From NCBI RefSeq assembly GCF_022478115.1, contig NZ_JAKGSC010000001.1, positions 744,001-808,000 of the forward strand: 64,000 nt of DNA. The letters are read 5' to 3'. This DNA comes from Tenacibaculum aquimarinum (GTDB lineage Bacteria; Bacteroidota; Bacteroidia; Flavobacteriales; Flavobacteriaceae). Within the stretch, counting starts at the first letter, position 1, and each line of letters starts with the position of its first letter. Both the position numbers and the translations under genes were made by a program. The notes beneath the pieces were generated by a model. It saw only the letters and a program-made list of their open reading frames with translations. It was not told where the DNA came from and did not search any database. This document shows positions 27,406 through 36,096 of the stretch, piece by piece.

Positions 27406-28074
27406 TATCTCAACTTTGTCAATCAAGTTGTCTATTTTTTCCTTCGGAATAAAGCCTTTTAGCATTAAAATAGCGCCAAAAACAATGAGCATTATTCCCA
27501 TTCCGCGTTTTATTCTATAAATAACTAAAGGTGTCATTTTATCTCTAAGTTGTTTTGCTAGTAGTATTTTACCTAGATCTGTAACTGCATAACCTAAAAT
27601 AACTACAACAAAATACCAAAAAATTGAAACAGGATTCATATCTAAAGTAGGACCAACAATAACCATAATTCCAAGCCAACCTGCTAAAACACCAATATTA
27701 ATAAAGTTTAAGAAAAACCCTTTAATTATCAACTTAAAGTAGTTGTTTTCTTCTGGGACTTTTACTTCGGATTCATCAACTTCCTTCTTGTTACTTTTAT
27801 CTAAGTAGGTTATTAAGCCGTAAACAACCAATACCAAACCGCCAATTAAGAATAATCTTGGATCGTCTTTTATTTTCTCTAATAAGCTTCTGCTTCCAAA
27901 ATATGCAATGGATATAAATGTTATATCACCTAAGATTACTCCTAAATCAAATGCAAAAGCAGCTCTTGCACCTTTTAAAATACTGGTTTTAATCAGCATA
28001 AAAAATACAGGGCCAATCATAAAAGCCATAAAGACTCCTACAAAAAAAGCATTTTTAAAATCGTAAATATCCAT
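27397..28074 (-). CDS. LysE/RhtB-family amino-acid exporter
   Basis: 225-residue integral membrane protein with about six hydrophobic segments. The N-terminal GVFMAFMIGPVFFMLIKTS, with its conserved G-P before a hydrophobic helix, and the GVILGDITF region are typical of the LysE family. A charged cytoplasmic loop (about 90-110, KSNKKEVDESEVKVPEEN) separates the two halves. Substrate unknown; relatives export basic amino acids or homoserine/threonine. It lies downstream of a PaaE-like reductase gene on the same strand, 91 bases apart. Confidence 0.85.
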   Translation of the reverse strand: MDIYDFKNAFFVGVFMAFMIGPVFFMLIKTSILKGARAAFAFDLGVILGDITFISIAYFGSRSLLEKIKDDPRLFLIGGLVLVVYGLITYLDKSNKKEVDESEVKVPEENNYFKLIIKGFFLNFINIGVLAGWLGIMVIVGPTLDMNPVSIFWYFVVVILGYAVTDLGKILLAKQLRDKMTPLVIYRIKRGMGIMLIVFGAILMLKGFIPKEKIDNLIDKVEIKK

Positions 28075-28165
28075 AGAAAATAATCAAAGAGAATCCAAAT
28101 ATACAACTTATAAAACTCAGGTTTTTACTTACATATTAACCGTTTACTGCTAACTGAAAACTGAA

Positions 28166-29212
28166 TTACACATCATCAAAATCTACCACAATTTTTGGAG
28201 TAGTTGGGTGTGCTTGACAAGTAAGTATAAAGCCATCTTCAACTTCATCATCTGTTAAGATTGAGTTCTTAACCATTACAGCTTTTCCTTCAGTAACCTT
28301 TCCTAAACAAGAACTACAAACACCACCTTGACAAGAATAAGGAGCATCAACTTTATTACGTAAACTAGCTGCTAAAATATCGTCAGTTTGTTTCATAGTG
28401 AAGGTTGTTTCTTCATCATCTAACAAAATAGTAACGGTAGTTTCTCCATCTTTAACTTCGGAAGTGTCTCCTTCATCTGAAGAAGCTGTAAATAATTCAA
28501 AATGAATATTTTCTGAAGTAAAGTTGTTTTCCTTTAAAGTTTCGGTAACAGCAGTAATCATTTCTTCTGGACCACATAAATAAGCCGAATCAAAAGAAGT
28601 TTCTTTGTACATATTTTTTACAAAATACTTACAAACACTACTGTCAATTCTACCTTGTAAAGCATTTTTAACTTTATCTCTACTAAAGATTGTATGTAGT
28701 TTAAAGTTGTTTGGATATGCTGCAACAAGATGTTCTAATTCATCATTAAAAATAACGCTATCTGCCATTTTATTTCCGTAAACCAATGTGAATTTAGATG
28801 AAGACTCTTCCTCTAAAACTGTTTTTATCATTGATAAAACAGGTGTAATTCCACTTCCTGCTGCAAACGCAATGTAATTTTTATTTGCTTTTGGTTCTAA
28901 GATAAACTTCCCTTCTGGCGGATGTACTTCTAACTTATCACCAGCTTTTAGTTCTGTAGTTGCGTAGACAGAGAACAACCCGTTTTCTACTGCTTTTACA
29001 GCAACTTTTAAATCGCCACTTTTTGGCGAAGAACAGATAGAATAAGCTCTACGAACTTCTTCTCCTTTAATTACTTTTTTGATTGTTATGTATTGTCCAG
29101 CCTTAAATGAAAAAGTTTCTTTTAATTCCGATGGAACTGAAAATAATATAGAAACCGCATCTTTAGTTTCTTGTATTAGTTCTTTTATTTTTAGTTTGTA
29201 AAATGTATTCAT
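28166..29212 (-). CDS. PaaE-like ferredoxin-NADP oxidoreductase
   Basis: 348-residue fused electron-transfer protein. Order: FAD-binding barrel (about 1-100, with RAYSICSSP at 54-62), NAD(P)H-binding domain (about 105-230, AAGSGITPVLS) and a C-terminal plant-type 2Fe-2S ferredoxin domain. Its four cysteines are C294, C299, C302 and C332 (CX4CX2CX29C). This is the layout of the phenylacetyl-CoA epoxidase reductase, but no other paa gene is in the window, so the electron acceptor is unknown. It has a perfect TAnnTTTG promoter and an inverted repeat upstream. Confidence 0.87.
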   Translation of the reverse strand: MNTFYKLKIKELIQETKDAVSILFSVPSELKETFSFKAGQYITIKKVIKGEEVRRAYSICSSPKSGDLKVAVKAVENGLFSVYATTELKAGDKLEVHPPEGKFILEPKANKNYIAFAAGSGITPVLSMIKTVLEEESSSKFTLVYGNKMADSVIFNDELEHLVAAYPNNFKLHTIFSRDKVKNALQGRIDSSVCKYFVKNMYKETSFDSAYLCGPEEMITAVTETLKENNFTSENIHFELFTASSDEGDTSEVKDGETTVTILLDDEETTFTMKQTDDILAASLRNKVDAPYSCQGGVCSSCLGKVTEGKAVMVKNSILTDDEVEDGFILTCQAHPTTPKIVVDFDDV

Positions 29213-29229
29213 TCTTAAATTTTGAATTG

Positions 29230-29237
29230 CAAAAATA
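29230..29237 (-). promoter_or_regulatory. -7 element of the PaaE-like reductase gene
   Basis: TATTTTTG on the minus strand, 17 bases before the ATG, with a TTGG about 17 bases further upstream that could serve as -33. Confidence 0.6.
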
Positions 29238-29245
29238 ACGAAGTT

Positions 29246-29264
29246 CTAACAAACCAAGTGTTAG
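29246..29264. promoter_or_regulatory. Inverted repeat CTAACA-N7-TGTTAG, possible operator
   Basis: Perfect six-base arms with a seven-base spacer, located between the -7 and -33 regions of the reductase promoter. A dimeric repressor site is plausible; the regulator is unknown. Confidence 0.4.
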
Positions 29265-29293
29265 TGTTTTAATAAATGTATACCTAAGAATTT

Positions 29294-29316
29294 TATACAT
29301 AAGAAAATTATGTATA
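29294..29316. promoter_or_regulatory. Inverted repeat tatacataa-N5-ttatgtata, likely PadR operator
   Basis: Perfect nine-base arms, overlapping the start of the padR -7 element. PadR regulators commonly bind ATAC/GTAT-type dyads and repress their own operons, so autoregulation is the simple reading. Confidence 0.6.
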
Positions 29317-29322
29317 TATTTG
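29315..29322 (+). promoter_or_regulatory. -7 element of the padR operon, followed by a GC-rich hairpin
   Basis: TATATTTG matches the consensus exactly. Directly after it, cggcga-atcg-tcgccg (29324-29339) would form a stable stem-loop at the very 5' end of the transcript. The padR ATG is about 115 bases downstream. Confidence 0.6.
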
Positions 29323-29385
29323 ACGGCGAATCGTCGCCGATATTTTATTTATTAGCAAGTTCTAAATATTACTCAAAGTGACAGA

Positions 29386-29430
29386 ACGATTAAACAAATA
29401 AACAAATAAACAATTACACGATTAAACATC
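29386..29430 (+). repeat. Repeat-word spacer upstream of padR
   Basis: Made of the words acgattaaac, aaataaaca and caattacac, ending with tacacgattaaacatc, eight bases before the ATG. The same 16-mer stands seven bases before the argH ATG on the other strand. Confidence 0.6.
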
Positions 29431-29438
29431 AGAAAAAA

Positions 29439-29777
29439 ATGGGAAATCAGAAATTATACAAAGGTTCTTTACAAACCATCATTTTAAAGCTTTTGGCACA
29501 AAATGATAAAATGTACGGATACGAAATAACACAACACGTAAAAGAATTAACCAAAGGCGAACTAAAAATTACCGAAGGCGCTTTGTATCCTGCATTGCAC
29601 AAATTAGAAGCCGAAGGTTTGTTAGATGTTGAGGTTGCAAAAGTTGGTAATAGATTACGTAAATATTACAAACTAACCGAAAACGGAACCAAAGAAACTG
29701 CCAATAAATTAGCGGAAATGCAAGAGTTTTTAAAAACCATGCAGCATTTAGTAAACCCTAAATTTAGCTTGGAGTAA
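29439..29777 (+). CDS. PadR-family transcriptional regulator
   Basis: 112-residue winged-helix repressor of the short PadR type. The N-terminal half (GSLQTIILKLL, MYGYEITQ, EGALYPALHKLEAEGLL) is the characteristic PadR DNA-binding domain. A C-terminal helix (about 88-105) provides dimerisation. It is first in an operon with two small membrane proteins and an ABC exporter (one base to the next gene). A dyad overlapping its promoter suggests autoregulation. The inducer is unknown. Confidence 0.9.
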   Translation: MGNQKLYKGSLQTIILKLLAQNDKMYGYEITQHVKELTKGELKITEGALYPALHKLEAEGLLDVEVAKVGNRLRKYYKLTENGTKETANKLAEMQEFLKTMQHLVNPKFSLE

Positions 29778-29778
29778 G

Positions 29779-30435
29779 ATGGAGTTAACAAAAGAACAAG
29801 TTTTACAAATTGATAATTATATTTCCGCTTGCGGAATAAAATATTACGATGTAAAAATGGAGATTGTAGACCATTTTGCATCAATCTTAGAGCTCCGTTT
29901 AGAAGAAGAACCAGATTTAGATTTTAAAAAAGCAATTGTAGAAGAGCATAAAAAGTTCAGTAATAATGGATTTAAAAAACTATTAGAAATAAAGACAGAT
30001 TCAGTTCATAAAAGGTTTTTTAAATCATCACTTAAGCATTTGTTTAGTTTTTTTACTCTTCCAAAAGTAATTATAACAATTGCAATATTTTTGGGGTTAC
30101 AATTTATAATGAACTCTATTTCTGACACAGAAATATTCTTTAATATTTTACAAGGATTTGCGCTTCTTTTATCGTTTAGATTATTGTTTAATGTTAATAT
30201 GAGAAACAATAATAAAATATCTTTTTTATCATTAAGTATAACTTTAAGGTTCTTTAATGTGTTTCACTTGTTTACTATTTTATTCCAATTTTTAGATAAT
30301 ATAAATGGAGAAGGTTTTAACAATATTCATCTTTTAGCTTATATGGTATTATTTCTTTTTTATTGGTCTGGAGAATATGTGTATTATCAAAACAAAAAAG
30401 AAGTACAAGAACAATATCCTAACGTAATAGTTTAG
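29779..30435 (+). CDS. Membrane protein with N-terminal helical (HAAS-like) domain, paralogue 1
   Basis: 218 residues, not recognised as a named family. The N-terminal about 75 residues are soluble and helical, with the motif KYYDVKMEIVDHFAS (20-34). After a basic linker come about four hydrophobic segments, the first following the words FTLPKVIITI. The next gene has the same plan and shared motif (YDVQTELVDHLA, then FTFPKVVTTI). The layout, a small helical domain plus membrane helices next to PadR, recalls the HAAS sensor proteins that pair with PadR in Firmicutes. That link is by position and appearance only. Confidence 0.65.
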   Translation: MELTKEQVLQIDNYISACGIKYYDVKMEIVDHFASILELRLEEEPDLDFKKAIVEEHKKFSNNGFKKLLEIKTDSVHKRFFKSSLKHLFSFFTLPKVIITIAIFLGLQFIMNSISDTEIFFNILQGFALLLSFRLLFNVNMRNNNKISFLSLSITLRFFNVFHLFTILFQFLDNINGEGFNNIHLLAYMVLFLFYWSGEYVYYQNKKEVQEQYPNVIV

Positions 30436-30437
30436 CT

Positions 30438-31145
30438 ATGAAACTAACAGAACAAAACATACAAAATCTATATAAATTTACGCGCCAACATTACGTATAT
30501 CATTACGATGTGCAAACGGAATTGGTAGATCATTTAGCAAACGATATAGAACAAATTTGGGAAGAAAATCCAACACTTTCATTTGAAAAAGCAAGAGATA
30601 CATCATTTAAGAAATTCGGTGTTTTTGGTTTTATGGATGTTGTAGAAGCTAAGCAAAAGCAAATGAGTAAAAAGTATTGGAAAATAATTTTACGCTTTGC
30701 TAAAGAATGGTTTACGTTTCCTAAAGTTGTAACTACAATAACTATTTTCTTGTTGTTCTTTTTAGTGCTTCAAATTCCGTATTCAGAATATATCTTTTTA
30801 ACAACTATACTTTCTTTAATTACTGTTGAAATGGTTATTCTGTTTAAATCTAGAAAAGAATATAAAATTAAAGAAAAGAAAAAAGAGAAAATATTTCTGT
30901 TAGAAGAAATGCTTGGTGCTACTAAAAACAGTTATACAGGTTTTACAATGGTAAATCTATTTAATTTTGTAAACCTAACAAGGTTCGATTTTAGTAACTT
31001 AACTATTTATTGGATTTTCTTTCTTTCAATAACGTTAACCTTATTATGTATTCTGTTTTATATAACAAATTATGTTATTCCACAAAAAGCAGAAGAATTA
31101 CTAGAAGAAACCTATCCAGAATATAAAATTGTTAAAAATATGTAA
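30438..31145 (+). CDS. Membrane protein with N-terminal helical (HAAS-like) domain, paralogue 2
   Basis: 235 residues, two bases after paralogue 1 and clearly related to it: YDVQTELVDHLA near 22-33, basic linker, FTFPKVVTTI at the start of the first membrane segment, about four hydrophobic segments, and a short C-terminal cytoplasmic tail (EELLEETYPEYKIV) that mirrors the VQEQYPNVIV end of its neighbour. Probably a tandem duplication. Function unknown; the operon suggests control or assembly of the downstream ABC exporter. Confidence 0.65.
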   Translation: MKLTEQNIQNLYKFTRQHYVYHYDVQTELVDHLANDIEQIWEENPTLSFEKARDTSFKKFGVFGFMDVVEAKQKQMSKKYWKIILRFAKEWFTFPKVVTTITIFLLFFLVLQIPYSEYIFLTTILSLITVEMVILFKSRKEYKIKEKKKEKIFLLEEMLGATKNSYTGFTMVNLFNFVNLTRFDFSNLTIYWIFFLSITLTLLCILFYITNYVIPQKAEELLEETYPEYKIVKNM

Positions 31146-31196
31146 CAAACTGAACTGGTTTGCTACTTATTAGATAATCAAACTAATTTACTACCA

Positions 31197-32663
31197 ATGA
31201 TTTCACACTTTTTAAACTTAGAATGGAAACAGTTTTTTAGATCTGCTTCATTTGGAAAAAATGTAGGAATAAAAATCCTAATGGCTTTTTTTGCTATCAT
31301 TATTTTAATAAACTTTTTATTCTTAGGAGCTGGAGGTTTTTTTATACTAAAAAAAGAATTCCCAGATAAAGATCCATTTGTTTTGGTAAATCAGTTTATG
31401 ATTTTCATGGTTATTTCCGATTTAATTTTCAGGTACTTAATGCAAAAAATTCCAGTAATGGATATTAAGCCAATGTTGGCTTTGCCAATTAAGAAAAACA
31501 AACTGGTAAATTATGTATTAACAAAATCAGTTTTTTCATTTTTTAATTTCGGTTCCTTAGTTTTATACATACCTTTTGCAATTGTATTAATTATGGAAGG
31601 TTATACTGTTGCAGGTGTTGTTAGTTGGACTTTTTTTATGATTATGTTGGCAGTTTGCCTCAACTTCACTAATTTTTTAATCAACAAAAACAACATTGCA
31701 TTAGGTGTTTTAGTTGCTCTTTTAGGTGGTTTGTGGCTCGCTTTTAAATATGAATTAGGAAACGTAACAGGTTTCTTTGGCGATCTGTTTTATGCAGTAT
31801 ATGAAAACCCATTATTATCGATTATAGGAGTAATTTTTGCAGGAATTTTATACTATTTAAATTTTAAACAATTATCTAACGTTATATATTTAGATGGCGC
31901 AGTAAAAACAGAAAACCAAGAAGTTAATACTTCGGATTTATCTTTTGTAGATCGTTTAGGTAGCGTTGCTCCGTTTATTAAAAATGATATGCGATTAATT
32001 TGGAGAAACAAAAGAACAAAAACCGTTTTTCTTATGTCGTTTTTCTTTCTACTCTTCGGATTAATGTTCTTTACAATGGAAGGTTATAAAGACAAAGAAG
32101 TAATGCAATTATACGGAGCTATTTTTGTAACAGCTGGTTTTAGTATGAATTACGGCCAATTTGTTCCCGCTTGGGACAGTGAACATTACAGAATGTTAAT
32201 GACTCAAAATCTTTCGTACAGAAAATTTCTAGAAAGCAAATGGTATTTAATGATTGTAATGACGGTTATTTTATTCGTTTTATGTACGCCTTATTTATAC
32301 TTCGGAATACATAAATACTTATTAATTGTTGCCGGTTTTTTCTTCAATTTAGGTTTTACACCTTTAATAATGCTGTATATGGGCGCATTTAATAAAAAAC
32401 GTATTGAACTTTCTTCAGGAGGATTAACAAATACACAAGGAACAAGTGCAGCACAATTTTTGGTTATGATTCCGGTACTTGTTTTACCAATAATAGTATA
32501 TGCAGTTGTAAATCATTTCTTAGGTTTTAACGCCGCAATTATTGCAATTGCACTTATTGGAGTTGTTTCTTTACTCTTGAAAAACCCAATTATGAGTTTT
32601 ATTGAAAAGAAATATCAAGAAAAGAAATACGCAACCATTCACGGATTTAAACAACAAGACTAA
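31197..32663 (+). CDS. ABC exporter permease, DUF5687 family
   Basis: 488-residue membrane protein with about ten to twelve hydrophobic segments. The start ISHFLNLEWKQFFRSASFGKN and the phrase KPMLALPIKKNKLVNYVLTKS are typical, from memory, of the Bacteroidetes DUF5687 permeases. Its gene lies 23 bases before an ABC ATPase and downstream of padR and the two membrane proteins. Substrate unknown. Confidence 0.82.
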   Translation: MISHFLNLEWKQFFRSASFGKNVGIKILMAFFAIIILINFLFLGAGGFFILKKEFPDKDPFVLVNQFMIFMVISDLIFRYLMQKIPVMDIKPMLALPIKKNKLVNYVLTKSVFSFFNFGSLVLYIPFAIVLIMEGYTVAGVVSWTFFMIMLAVCLNFTNFLINKNNIALGVLVALLGGLWLAFKYELGNVTGFFGDLFYAVYENPLLSIIGVIFAGILYYLNFKQLSNVIYLDGAVKTENQEVNTSDLSFVDRLGSVAPFIKNDMRLIWRNKRTKTVFLMSFFFLLFGLMFFTMEGYKDKEVMQLYGAIFVTAGFSMNYGQFVPAWDSEHYRMLMTQNLSYRKFLESKWYLMIVMTVILFVLCTPYLYFGIHKYLLIVAGFFFNLGFTPLIMLYMGAFNKKRIELSSGGLTNTQGTSAAQFLVMIPVLVLPIIVYAVVNHFLGFNAAIIAIALIGVVSLLLKNPIMSFIEKKYQEKKYATIHGFKQQD

Positions 32664-32686
32664 CCAACTTTAATTCAATATATAAA

Positions 32687-33382
32687 ATGATACAAGCAAA
32701 TAACATCACCAAAAAATACGGAAAAGCACAAGTTTTAAATATAGAATCGTTAGAAATTCCTAAAGGACAATCTTTTGGATTGGTTGGTAACAACGGAGCA
32801 GGAAAAACAACCTTTTTTAATATGTTATTAGATTTAATTAGACCAACATCTGGTGAAATTATTAATAACACAGTTGTTGTAAATAAAAGTGAAGAATGGA
32901 AAACGTTTACAAGTTCTTTTATAGATGAAAGTTTTTTAATTGGATACTTAACTCCAGATGAATATTTCGATTTTATTGGCGATTTACGTGGAATGAACAA
33001 AGCCGATGTAAAATCATTCTTAAGTCAGTTTGATGAATTTTTTAATGATGAAATCATTGGAAAGAAAAAGTATTTAAGAGATTTAAGTAAAGGAAATCAG
33101 AAAAAAGCAGGAATTGTTGGTGCAATGATGGGAAATCCAAAGGTTGTAATTTTAGATGAACCTTTTGCAAATTTAGATCCAACAACGCAAATCCGTTTAA
33201 AAGCTATGATTAAAAAGCTAACGGAAGACAAAGAAATTACCGTTTTAGTTTCTAGTCACGATTTAACACATGTAACCGAAGTTTGCGAACGAATTGTAGT
33301 TTTAGACAAAGGAAATGTGGTAAAAGATATAGCAACTTCTCAAGAAACTTTAACAGAATTAGAAAGCTATTTTTCTGCGTAA
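32687..33382 (+). CDS. ABC transporter ATP-binding protein
   Basis: 231-residue ATPase partner of the DUF5687 permease. Walker A is GNNGAGKTT (about 33-41). The signature motif is LSKGNQKKAGI, a variant of LSGGQ that is usual in this exporter class. Walker B is VVILDEPFANLDP, and the switch His is in SSHDL. Short N and C termini with no extra domains. A long-armed hairpin follows before porW. Confidence 0.92.
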   Translation: MIQANNITKKYGKAQVLNIESLEIPKGQSFGLVGNNGAGKTTFFNMLLDLIRPTSGEIINNTVVVNKSEEWKTFTSSFIDESFLIGYLTPDEYFDFIGDLRGMNKADVKSFLSQFDEFFNDEIIGKKKYLRDLSKGNQKKAGIVGAMMGNPKVVILDEPFANLDPTTQIRLKAMIKKLTEDKEITVLVSSHDLTHVTEVCERIVVLDKGNVVKDIATSQETLTELESYFSA

Positions 33383-33410
33383 GCAAAAAAATCCTTTTTT
33401 ATTCCTATTT

Positions 33411-33471
33411 TTACGCTCTCATTACAATAATAATCATTGATTTTAGTTGTATGTAAGAGCGTAATTTTTTT
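33411..33471 (+). terminator. Possible terminator of the padR-ABC operon, abutting the porW start
   Basis: Arms ttacgctct/agagcgtaa (nine pairs) with a 36-base loop, followed by seven T that run directly into the porW ATG. The long loop makes it weaker than the other terminators in this window. Confidence 0.45.
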
Positions 33472-35679
33472 ATGAAAAACCTTAAGAAAACAGTCTTTTT
33501 AGTAGTGCTTTTAATTGCAACCTTTTCTTGTAGCACAAGAAAAGATACTCTTGTTAGTCGTAATTTTCACGCATTAACAACAAAATACAACGTGCTTTTT
33601 AATGGAGAACAAGCGTTTATTAAAGGCTTGGAAGAAATAAGTAGTAAGCATAAAGATAATTACTGGAAACGCTTACTAATTGAACCAATAACGTTTGAAG
33701 AAAATAAAATTCAAGCGCCAAAATTTAATAACGCTTCAAAAGAAGAAGACGAGAATAAAAACCTTACTTCATTTGAATTAGCTGAGGAAAAAGCTATAAA
33801 AGCGGTTCAGAAACACTCTATGAATATAAAAGGTAGAGAACGCAATCGTCAAATTGATGATGCCTATTTACTTTTAGGAAAATCACGTTATTATACACAG
33901 CGTTTTATTCCGGCTTTAGAAGCCTTAAATTATGTGATAGCAGAATATCCAGATGCTAATTTAATTAACGAGACAAAGATTTGGAGAGCAAAAACTAATA
34001 TTCGTTTAGAAAATGAAAAATTAGCAATAGAATCTTTAAAACTGTTGTTAGATGTTCAAGAAGGAGATGATAAATTAACTGACGAAATTAAAGAGCAAGC
34101 GCACACAGCAATGGCAATGGCGTATGCAAAAACAGATACAATTCAGAAAGTAATAGAGCATTTAACACTAGCAACTAAAACACATGAAAATAGAGAGCAA
34201 ACTGCTCGTAATTTATTCATTTTAGGGCAAGTTTATAGTGAGTTAGATAGAAAAGATTCTGCAATTGCAGTATTTCAGAAATTGGCAGATTTTAAGAAAA
34301 TGCCTTATAAATATCGCATTCATTCTAACATAGAATTGGTTAAAAATACATCGGCGGATTCTTCTTCAGTAGCGTTAATAAAACGTTTTGAAAAATTGAT
34401 TAAGAATAGAGATAATCGTCCTTATTTAGACAAATTGTATTATCACGTAGCGGTTTTACATGAAAATCAAGATAGTATTTCAGATGCAATTTCATATTAT
34501 CAAAAATCGTTAAGAGCAAAAGATGCAGATGATTATCAGAAAACATATACGTTTGAAAAGTTAGGTGATATTCATTTTAAAAATGCTGAATTTATAAAAG
34601 CAAGTGTTTTTTATGACAGTGTTTTACAAGTAGCAACTGAAGATGTTGTAAATGAAAAACGTATTAGAAAAGTAAGAAGAAGGCATAAATCTTTGGCTTC
34701 ATTAGGTAGATATGAAAACGTTTTAAAAATAAACGATAGTATTTTACATATTGCTAATTTACCAGAAGGTGAACAAAAAACATATTTCGAAAACTATATT
34801 GCTAAGATTAAAAAGCAAGATGAAGAAAATGCGCAACAACAATTAAATGCACTTTCTTTTGGAAATTCTTTTGGCGGTGGATCTTCAATAGCAACAACAA
34901 ACAATAGCGGAAAGTGGTATTTTTATAATACACAAGCAAAGGCTTTTGGCGAAGCTGAATTTCAAAGAGTTTGGGGAACAAGACCTTTAGAAGATAATTG
35001 GCGTTGGAGTGATAAAACAACAATTTCATCTGGAGATACTGATGTTGATGCTGATAATCAGATAAATAAACGTTACGAGTTGGCAACATATTTAGAAACA
35101 ATTCCAACAGATAAAGTAGCTATTGATAGTTTAACGTTTCAACGAAATGATGCATTGTATCAATTAGGATTAATTTATAAAGAGCAATTTAAAAATCCAC
35201 AATTAGCAATTAAAAACCTAGAACGTTTGCAAACCGTTAACACAGACGAACGATTGAGTTTGCCAATAAATTATCATTTATATCAAATTTATTCTGAGTT
35301 AAATAGTTCTAAAGCAAATCAATATAAAAACGTTATTCTTACGAAGTATCCAGATACAAAATACGCTCAGATAATAAAATATCCTACCAAAAAATTAGCA
35401 CAAGAAAATGAGGTAGATAAGGTTGAAGAAGCTTATAAAGAAGTTTATTATTTATACAAAGAGAATAAGTTTGATGAGGTTTTTGTTAAGATTGATGCGC
35501 TTTTACCAAGTATACAAGAATCTAACTTATTGCCAAAATTCGATTTATTAAAAGCTTATGCTATTGGTAAAATAAAAGATAAAGAAACCTACAAAACAGC
35601 TATGGAGTTTGTAGCATTAACATATGCAAATACAGAAGAAGGGAAAAAAGCTAAAGAAATAGTAAAACAATTAAATTAA
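33472..35679 (+). CDS. porW: Type IX secretion / gliding motility lipoprotein PorW (SprE)
   Basis: 735-residue lipoprotein (signal peptide ending TFSC, Cys20) made largely of tetratricopeptide-like helical repeats. The N-terminal phrase STRKDTLVSRNFHALTTKYN and the stretch around DDAYLLLGKSRYYTQRF are typical of the SprE/PorW family, which is needed for gliding and type IX secretion in Flavobacterium johnsoniae. It is shorter than the F. johnsoniae protein as I remember it. Its presence implies that the organism has a type IX secretion system, although the other components are not in this window. Bactofilin and ATP-synthase genes follow. Confidence 0.85.
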   Translation: MKNLKKTVFLVVLLIATFSCSTRKDTLVSRNFHALTTKYNVLFNGEQAFIKGLEEISSKHKDNYWKRLLIEPITFEENKIQAPKFNNASKEEDENKNLTSFELAEEKAIKAVQKHSMNIKGRERNRQIDDAYLLLGKSRYYTQRFIPALEALNYVIAEYPDANLINETKIWRAKTNIRLENEKLAIESLKLLLDVQEGDDKLTDEIKEQAHTAMAMAYAKTDTIQKVIEHLTLATKTHENREQTARNLFILGQVYSELDRKDSAIAVFQKLADFKKMPYKYRIHSNIELVKNTSADSSSVALIKRFEKLIKNRDNRPYLDKLYYHVAVLHENQDSISDAISYYQKSLRAKDADDYQKTYTFEKLGDIHFKNAEFIKASVFYDSVLQVATEDVVNEKRIRKVRRRHKSLASLGRYENVLKINDSILHIANLPEGEQKTYFENYIAKIKKQDEENAQQQLNALSFGNSFGGGSSIATTNNSGKWYFYNTQAKAFGEAEFQRVWGTRPLEDNWRWSDKTTISSGDTDVDADNQINKRYELATYLETIPTDKVAIDSLTFQRNDALYQLGLIYKEQFKNPQLAIKNLERLQTVNTDERLSLPINYHLYQIYSELNSSKANQYKNVILTKYPDTKYAQIIKYPTKKLAQENEVDKVEEAYKEVYYLYKENKFDEVFVKIDALLPSIQESNLLPKFDLLKAYAIGKIKDKETYKTAMEFVALTYANTEEGKKAKEIVKQLN

Positions 35680-35697
35680 CCCTTACAATTATTTAAA

Positions 35698-36096
35698 ATG
35701 TTTAAAAAAGACCAAACTACTAACGAACCAAAAAAATCCTCTGAAAGAAATATTTTAGCACAAAACACACAAATTATTGGTAACATAACTTCTGACGGAG
35801 ATTTTAGAATTGACGGTACATTAGAAGGTAATTTAACTACTGATGGACGCGTTGTAATTGGCGCAAAAGGACTTGTGAAAGGAGCTGTAGTTTGTGCCAA
35901 TGCAGATATAGAAGGTAGATTTTCTGGAGATTTAAAAGTATCTAAAACCCTAACAGTAAAAAGTACTGCAACTATTTCTGGAGATGTTATTATAGGTAAA
36001 CTTTCTGTAGAACCAGGAGCAACATTTAATGCAACTTGTAGTATGAAAGGTGCTGTAAAAGAATTAAAAAATGACAAAGAAAAGGCAACCGCTTAA
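35698..36096 (+). CDS. Bactofilin
   Basis: 132-residue polymer-forming cytoskeletal protein. The central DUF583 beta-helix domain (about 24-115) shows the repetitive hydrophobic-glycine pattern (TQIIGNITSDGDFRIDGTLEGN). Polar N- and C-terminal tails flank it. Bactofilins form membrane-associated filaments involved in envelope shape. Its 3' end overlaps the next gene by 26 bases, so it is probably translated in the same transcript as the ATP-synthase accessory proteins. Confidence 0.92.
   Translation: MFKKDQTTNEPKKSSERNILAQNTQIIGNITSDGDFRIDGTLEGNLTTDGRVVIGAKGLVKGAVVCANADIEGRFSGDLKVSKTLTVKSTATISGDVIIGKLSVEPGATFNATCSMKGAVKELKNDKEKATA

Noticed and set aside
28166..29212. Phenylacetate degradation locus around the PaaE-like reductase
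   Set aside because: No paaA-D, paaG, paaJ or paaK-like genes lie on either side; the reductase alone does not define the pathway.
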